Below are positions 25,501-64,000 of a stretch of DNA of 64,000 nt, piece by piece. Numbering within the stretch: position 1 is the stretch's first letter; the number at the start of each line of letters is the position of its first letter. The DNA comes from Aquila chrysaetos chrysaetos (lineage: Eukaryota; Chordata; Aves; Accipitriformes; Accipitridae). Location of the stretch: contig NC_044024.1 in the NCBI RefSeq assembly GCF_900496995.4, positions 14,634,698 through 14,698,697 on the forward strand, in the 5' to 3' direction. The notes below the pieces were generated by a model that saw only the letters and a list, made by a program, of their open reading frames with translations, was not told where the DNA came from and ran no database searches. The translations under genes and the position numbers were made by a program.

Positions 25501-28500
25501 AACAAGAAAAGAGCATCTGACCACCTTTAAACTAGTGTGATAGCCTCCAGCCCTCTGAAACTTTTGGCTACAGCTATAAAGTGACAAGACAACAGTCTGA
25601 ACTGTTGGGTTTAAGTGAAATAACTCAAAATCCTATGTATCTCAGATGAAGGCAAAGTCTTTTTTTCTCAGTATCAAATACAGTGTCAGAAATAAGATAC
25701 ATATATTGTGACTACCAGGCTTAGATGGAAATACAGAAGTCTAAATATCACCTGTATGGCATGCTGAAAACCATAATGTAGGGGAAAAGAAGTCACCCAG
25801 GAGAGGCTCCTGGCTGAAGTGATGCCCAAGGAAAACCAGCAGATGTAAGTTTGAAAGGTTGAATTAAAATCTCTATGAACCTCAGCAAGACTAAGCTAAA
25901 GACCCAAATGTGTGTGTAAATAGGAGAACTGTATCAAATTCCATTAAGAGACTTTGATAGTTAATCTATTACCATCTTTTAAAAAGAATGTTTCATGAGT
26001 AACTCTTATTTGTAGTTTCTGACCAAGCCTTAAGGTAACTATCACAAGGTGAGAAAAATACTCAGTTGTTCCTGTCACTCTTACCCCAGTGTCTATATGA
26101 AGGGTCTTTCACAAATCAATTCATGAGCAATTCATGATGCTGGGAAAGGCTCTGATTGTTGCTATTGTTCTGAAAGGCTGGTGTTGATGGCTACATTTTA
26201 AATGCTTAAATCCTTCAATGTACTGAATCAAAGCTAGCATTTCCTGGTGAAGATCAATAGACAAAGAACTGGAACACCTAAAATACAAATCCTAGGGAAA
26301 TAGTATTGGCTAAACTGGTACTGATGATCAAGGATCTGGGACTCTGATATGCCCTGGGGAGTGCCATTTACCTTGCCTTTCTGTCCTTCAACTTTCCTAA
26401 AGAGGACAAGATGGGAGGAAACCTTTTTCTTATATTCTCCACAAATATTTAAGAAAGCTTTTGAGTAAATCCATTAGTGAATAAAAATTGGGGGGTTTTT
26501 GATTATTTTGATGATGAAAACAGGTATTCCAAATGCAGAGTGCCTAAAATACCTTCCAGTTAGCAGATCAGCCTGCAAACAGCGAGTAGTGTAGATCTGA
26601 GTAGGAAATAGAAGCACTGAGCATCTGTAGGACCAAACCCAAGACTTGGAACAGGTGAATTGAGATTGTTGGGGAATATGAAAGAATTCAGGGGGGTAGA
26701 GGGGTGGGGAATTTTGGTTGAATTATAATCCCATGGCCACTGCATAGTGTAACTGAACACTAGGATTATATATAAAGACTAATATTTTAATGAAATAACA
26801 TTTGACCTTTAATATTAAAAGACTTTAATGGAATTACTGAGATGTATTTTTATAGTGTCACTGCTTTTGAAATATAGACACATTTAAAAAGATCTAGTTT
26901 ACTCTAAGTCTACATAAGAACTAGTTAATTTGTGAACATATTTCAGAAGGGATGAACAATTCGGTCTGAAGATAGCTCAAAGTAAAATAGCAAACAACAA
27001 GTAATTTGGAAAATAAGAGGAAAGGTTAAGAGTCAATCAGCAGAAAAACTAGAGAGTGCTCTCTGGAAATATGTAAATTCTCATTAACTAGACAAGGATT
27101 AGAACATTCACTAGTCAGGACAAAATAAAAAAATGTTGAATTTAAGCAATGGCAAGGAAAATTTAAGTTAAGCATTAGGGAAGATTATACAGTACAGCAG
27201 CTTTTAGCTTAGGGAAAGTGGTGAAACCTTCACTGGAAGTCAGAACTAAATTAGACAGCTTTATATTCTGTCTGCTCAGAGATAATCTGCCTGCATGACA
27301 GCAACCTACTTCATTAACAAGACAATAATTATGACAAGCAATGAATGCAAACACCACACCCCCACCCCCCCTTAATCTAACTTTGTTTTAGAGCTGGGCA
27401 TCATCTCTCCTGGCAGATTGTTGAAATTTTGAGTTGAACCATTTATATGGTTTCTAGTTTTTAAAAATGTGTTTCTAACATGAACATCCCACAAGAGAGG
27501 TCTATTTTACCTAAATTGCTTTATGGACACTCTGTAAGATGTGTTTTTATTCATACACAAATCTTGTGTCATTGCTCCTCGTCTTTAAATTTTTCCTCCT
27601 TCTGTCCTCTTGTACCCTCTGCCAGCCCCGAGCAAGTCAGTCCTGTGACTGCCTGTTTAATGAGCACAGCAGGCTGTCAAACTGAATCATTAGATTGAAT
27701 TGACCCTTCCTTGTACTCAAGAATTTGCTGAAGAGAGGATCCAGATCTCACGAAAAGAGAATCAAACACCTTCCCTTCAAGGTACATTGCATAGCAATCA
27801 TACTATTAATACTGTGAATGCATACAATAAACATCACAATAAGCAGGTGAACACATAGTATACAGTGATTGCTATAGGCAACTCTCCATCTCTCGCACAT
27901 TAAAAAATAAACAGAAAGGAAAAGTTTTGGTGGCTAACAAGAAATACCATACACCCTTTCCTAGCTTAAATGTAAAATGCAGCATACCAAGAAACACTAA
28001 TTTGCAAGGTTTGAAATACAGTAATGTAAAAAAAGCAAAAAGGAAAGATGAAACCATAGGCTTACTGATTTCAAGAATTTTGAAAACTCATCACTAGGTG
28101 CAGAATTTCACCCCACGACTTACGTAAGGAGAGCATCACACGCTTACTCAGAGAAATCACAGCCATGGTAATACATTGTAATTGTGATTTTGAGGGTAAT
28201 GGTAGAACTATTTTTTTTGTCTCTTATTCTTTGTAGTTAGTAGAAAAAAAACACATAGGAAGATCATGTTAATGTTTGTGCAGGTCTAATGTAAGGTTGA
28301 ACAAGCAGCTTTTGTGCCAGTATACTTTCAGCTGTAAATGCTCCATCACGGATACAGCAGCTCTTTAAAATATTCACCACCAGGTTCTACAGTGAACCGT
28401 ATGCAAGGTGTTACGCTTTGCCATCAGAAAAGTTTTGGAGTTGAAACGTCTGTAAGGGTTTAAATGTTGCTAAAATAATAGGATGTGTTACATGGTGAAC

Positions 28501-28700
28501 TTGTTAAGTTTGTTGAACAAAGCTTAACTCTCACATAGAGAGGTAAAGGGACTAGCACATCAGCGTTCCAGGCCAACAGGTCCGTTCATCTTGTACTACA
28601 CCCCTTATGAAGCGTTTTTTAGGTCTTCAGCATAACCACAACAGCCAGACCATTCATTAGTGCAGAACTCATTAGCAACTGCCACAATTCACATTTTATT
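19553..28700. other. AT-rich intergenic DNA upstream of FMR1
   Basis: About 9 kb without a recognisable gene. Possible ancient CR1-like trace near 23654-23700 (AGATCATAGAATATTAAGG), too weak to call. Regulatory elements for FMR1 may lie here but none can be named from one sequence. Confidence 0.45.
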
Positions 28701-29104
28701 CTTCACTTTTGACCGTAACCAGGGAGGCAGAGACCACTGCATGGTTGAGCCCACTTCCCCCTGCCGCGGCAGCCATCTCTCGCAGCGTCCCTGAGAGACC
28801 GGAGCCGACTCCCACAGGCCCAGGCCTCCTCCTGCCCCTACCCGTCCCAGCAGCCCCCACGCTCTCTCGGCCCCATCACTCCCGTCACCTCTCCCTGGGC
28901 CCCTGCAGTATCATCGCCCCCAAAAGCCGTCACCCGGCCCCGTTTGTCCACCCGGGGGCCCCAGCGCTGTCCCCCCTCTCCCCCCCTCAGCCCGGGCGGG
29001 CCGCTCTAACACACGGACATTCCACCCCCCCCCAAGGGCCTGGCGGCGCGGGCCGCGCGCCCCGCCCCTCTCAGGTCGGAACGCGCGGCGCAGCACGCAA
29101 CCTT

Positions 29105-29110
29105 GATTGG
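29105..29110 (-). promoter_or_regulatory. FMR1: Inverted CCAAT box
   Basis: GATTGG, i.e. CCAATC on the minus strand, followed by CCAGCGG. This is a typical NF-Y site in GC-rich promoters. It lies about 650 bp before the ATG and its use is inferred. Confidence 0.45.
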
Positions 29111-29313
29111 CCAGCGGGGCAGTCGCTCAGGCGCGCGCCAGGAGGGGAGGCGGGATCTCAGTCAGACCTGCCGGGTTCGATTGCTCCTCTGCGGCTGCGC
29201 GCGCGGGAGGGAAGGAGGGAGGGGCGGCGCGCCGCGCGACCCGGCCGTTAGGCGGTGGGCGAGCGGCGCGCCTCCCCCCACCACCCCCCCCCCCCCCCCC
29301 CGCGCCGCGCCCC

Positions 29314-29323
29314 GTCACGTGAC
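29314..29323. promoter_or_regulatory. FMR1: Palindromic E-box GTCACGTGAC
   Basis: A perfect 10-bp palindrome centred on CACGTG (29316-29321), the preferred USF/MITF-type site. The human FMR1 promoter contains an E-box bound by USF1/USF2, so this is a plausible conserved activator site. It lies about 440 bp upstream of the start codon. Confidence 0.6.
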
Positions 29324-29376
29324 GCGGGCTTAGCGTTTACATTCGAAACGGACGCCCCCGCGCCTCCTCCCCCCTC

Positions 29377-29404
29377 CTCCCTCCCTCCCTCCCTCCCTCC
29401 CTCC
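29377..29404. repeat. FMR1: (CTCC)7 microsatellite in the FMR1 promoter/leader
   Basis: Seven tandem CTCC units inside a longer polypyrimidine tract. Such tracts are length-variable and can form non-B DNA. Confidence 0.85.
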
Positions 29405-29598
29405 CTCTCGCGCGCGCCGCCCGGCGGTGACCGTTTCGCTTTCATTTCCGGGCGGCCGAGGGCGAGGAGCGGCGGCGCGGAGCGTCCCCGCAGTGCCCCC
29501 CCCCCCCGCCGCGGCGGCCCTCCCCTCCGCCCCTCGGCCGGCCCCACCCCCTCGGGCTCGGAGTGAACCGAGATTCCCCTTCCCCTCCCCCGCCCCGG

Positions 29599-29643
29599 CA
29601 CACACACACCGCACACACACACGGACACACACACCGCGCACAC
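29599..29643. repeat. FMR1: Interrupted CA microsatellite in the FMR1 leader
   Basis: Three short CA runs separated by CCG and CGG interruptions, immediately upstream of the CCT tract. Confidence 0.8.
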
Positions 29644-29650
29644 CCCCCTC

Positions 29651-29680
29651 CCTCCTCCTCCTCCTCCTCCTCTTCTTCTT
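29651..29680 (+). repeat. FMR1: (CCT)7(CTT)3 repeat in the FMR1 5' UTR
   Basis: Pure trinucleotide tract about 80 bp before the start codon, where mammals carry the fragile-X CGG repeat. A CCT repeat in the chicken FMR1 5' UTR has been published, so this is a known avian trait. No run of CGG longer than two units occurs between here and the ATG. Confidence 0.88.
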
Positions 29681-29762
29681 CCCCCTCCCGCGTCGAGAGA
29701 GAGAAAGGGCCGGGAGGAGGCGCCGGGCCTGGGTCTCCCGCACCGAGCCGCCGCGGCACAAC

Positions 29763-62184
<32,422 letters not shown>

Positions 62185-62554
62185 ACTGCATAATTTTAAA
62201 GTCATATTTCCTATACTGTTTCGGTAATTCCTATTCCATGTTAGAGAAACTTGTTAGGCCAAAGACAAATAGTAGGCAAGATGGCGCAGGGCATGAAATG
62301 AACATATGTTCTCTGTTAGCCTTTTTTTAACATCAACAATATGCAGTTGTTTTCAGAATAAGAAGTTATTCAAATATTTGCATAAAAATATCTGAATTTC
62401 CAAAAATCGCTTTCAAGTACATATTGCAGTTCAAAAATGAAAGATTCTTTTTTGTTTGTTTTAAAAATACTGAGCTGTGCATTGGTAAACTTTCTGTTCA
62501 GTTGTACCATTTTAACACATCGGGTCAAATTCACTGCTCAATTTCGATTTTCAG

Positions 62555-62560
62555 AATAAA
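62555..62560 (+). terminator. FMR1: Candidate proximal poly(A) signal of FMR1
   Basis: AATAAA 370 bp after the stop codon, followed within 30 bp by TGTTTGC and T-rich sequence. It could give a short-UTR transcript; use unproven. Confidence 0.35.
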
Positions 62561-63878
62561 TAGTGTTTGCAGTAATCAAATTGGCTTCTGTTTTCAATCT
62601 AACTTACAAGTTCTTCATGAAATGCTATGTCGTTTTATGTCCTGTGTCAGTTCACATTCTGGTCCACCTTTTTCAATATTTTAGTGGACCCTGAAATATG
62701 TGTGATGTAACAATTGTCATTTTCATTAGCAAAAAAAGTTGTATGATCTGTGCCTTTTTTATATCTTGGCAGGTAGGAATATTATATTTGGATGCAGAAA
62801 TCAGGGAAGATGAGTTGGTAACACTAAATGTAAAATATATGTAGCAATCCTTGTCAGACGTTAGTACTTTATAGACAAGTGCATGCTTTCCATAATTTTT
62901 TCCTTACATAAACATTGAGTTAGGCAGTTATAAGAATAGGAAATTTATTTTGCACTGAAGATTTGGCAAATAGTGTTATTGAAAAAGGGGTGTAATTTTT
63001 TTCTTTGTAGGCAGTACCGAAGCTTTTTTTTTTAAAAAAAAAATAATTAAAAAAAAAAAACCTTTCCATTGTGGAAAACTAAAAAACTCATTGTTACTGA
63101 GGGAACAAGTGTAGCGTGTTCACGAGCTAGTAATGTGTGCCTGCTATTTGGCCAGATGACCAGTTTAAAGCGCTGATATTTTTCATCCTCCCAAAATTTT
63201 TTTATTTGCTTATTTTAATTCGGGGGCTATCTCAGGAGAGGTAGGAGGAGAATCACCACGTGTAATGCCCTGGAAAGTACAGATACAGTAGTTGGAAATA
63301 TTGGAGGTAGAACAAAAATTCATCGTATTTTGAGGTACAAGGTCTGAATTACCAGCCAATTTGAAGGTGTCACAGGATTTGATCCAAAGTACAGTTGTAC
63401 ACCAGGGAAGGGTGGGAAGTGGTGGGAGGAGCTGTGCTTTCTTTTATTTTTGATCACACATTAAACTTACTGGGCAAAACTGTATAAGGACCTTCATTTT
63501 AATCTATTTTTATTCAGATTATTCCAGAAGGAGAGCCACTGTTTATGTACAGAATTGTACAAACTTGACCTTGCCTCTGATGTATTTTGTGAGTTTTGTT
63601 TCTTTGGTTTTTTTCATTCTTTTTTTCCTTGCATACAGGTGAGCATACTAAAAACGGCAACGAACTGCACATGATTTAACAAATATAAAAATGTCTTAAA
63701 AAGTATTGCCAAACATTAATGTTGATTTCTAGTTATTTATTTTGGGAATGTATAGTATTTGAAAACAGAAATTGGTACCTTGCACACATCATCTGTAAGC
63801 TGTTTGGTTTAAAATACTGTAGATAATTAACCAAGGTAGACTGACCTTGTAATGTAACTGCTCTTGGGCAATATTCTC

Positions 63879-63886
63879 TGTACATA
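63879..63886 (+). promoter_or_regulatory. FMR1: Pumilio-type element TGTACATA in the 3' UTR
   Basis: A match to TGTANATA about 80 nt before the poly(A) signal. PUM proteins repress mRNAs bearing this motif. Binding here is inferred from sequence only. Confidence 0.4.
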
Positions 63887-63962
63887 TTAGCTACAACAGA
63901 TTGGATTTTATGTTGACATTTGTTTGGTTATAGTGCAATATATTTTGTATGCAAGCAGTTTC

Positions 63963-63968
63963 AATAAA
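63963..63968 (+). terminator. FMR1: Distal poly(A) signal of FMR1
   Basis: AATAAA followed by GTTTGATCTTCC and a TGTTGATG GU-rich stretch at the window end, the expected arrangement of hexamer and downstream element. It is the most probable end of the FMR1 transcript. Confidence 0.8.
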
Positions 63969-64000
63969 GTTTGATCTTCCTCTGCTAACTGATGTTGATG

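Larger units (their letters stand above)
62185..63985 (+). other. FMR1: FMR1 3' UTR
   Basis: About 1.8 kb of AT-rich sequence from the stop codon to the AATAAA at 63963. It contains a long T/A self-complementary stretch near 63026-63060, several ATTTA motifs (for example near 63736) and a Pumilio-type TGTACATA. No internal gene seen. The extent depends on use of the distal signal. Confidence 0.8.

Overview
The window is nuclear DNA from a bird. It holds most of one large, well-conserved gene, FMR1 (FMRP translational regulator 1), on the + strand, and the 3' part of a small heat-shock-factor-like gene at the left edge. The avian call rests on CR1 LINE fragments carrying CR1-type RT coding and the typical ATTCTATG-like 3' tails, on two copies of an LTR whose sense (minus-strand) end begins TGTCATGGTTTAACCCC as in many bird endogenous retroviruses, and on an FMR1 5' leader with a CCT tract in place of the mammalian CGG tract. 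The abundance of this LTR type hints at a neoavian bird rather than a galliform, but that is weak inference.

Layout. 1-1743: last two exons of an HSFX/HSFY-like heat shock factor, with the DNA-binding domain split by a 672-bp intron and a poly(A) signal at the end. 2431-6127: a repeat cluster of two solo LTRs (both minus) around a 5'-truncated CR1 (plus). 6134-28700: about 22 kb of AT-rich intergenic DNA with no recognisable gene. It holds small CR1 pieces and a striking 152-bp exact duplication (14847-14998 and 16866-17017) whose second copy sits between 14-bp direct repeats. 28760-30260: CpG island with the FMR1 promoter and exon 1. 29763-62184: FMR1 coding region in 15 recognisable exons, all with GT-AG junctions and joining in frame to a 565-residue protein. 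62185-about 63985: 3' UTR ending with AATAAA at 63963. The window therefore ends almost exactly at the end of FMR1.

FMR1 here carries both Tudor/Agenet repeats, KH0, KH1 (GTHG), KH2 (GKNG with Ile304), the nuclear export signal, the RGG box and the conserved C-terminus. The counterparts of human exons 11 and 12, which lengthen the KH2 variable loop, are not part of the readable in-frame transcript. A recognisable exon 12 relic survives at 51575-51638 with a good donor, but as bounded by its AG it is 64 nt and out of frame. Known human alternative acceptors in exons 15 and 17 are preserved.

I found no previously undescribed multi-gene system. This is an ordinary vertebrate locus. The points most worth following up are the exon 12 relic (possible poison exon), the templated 152-bp insertion, the CCT-for-CGG leader with a GGC tract displaced into intron 1, and the HSF-like neighbour that lost the recognition-helix arginine. 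All coordinates come from reading the sequence by eye. Homology statements rest on remembered family features and were not checked by database search.
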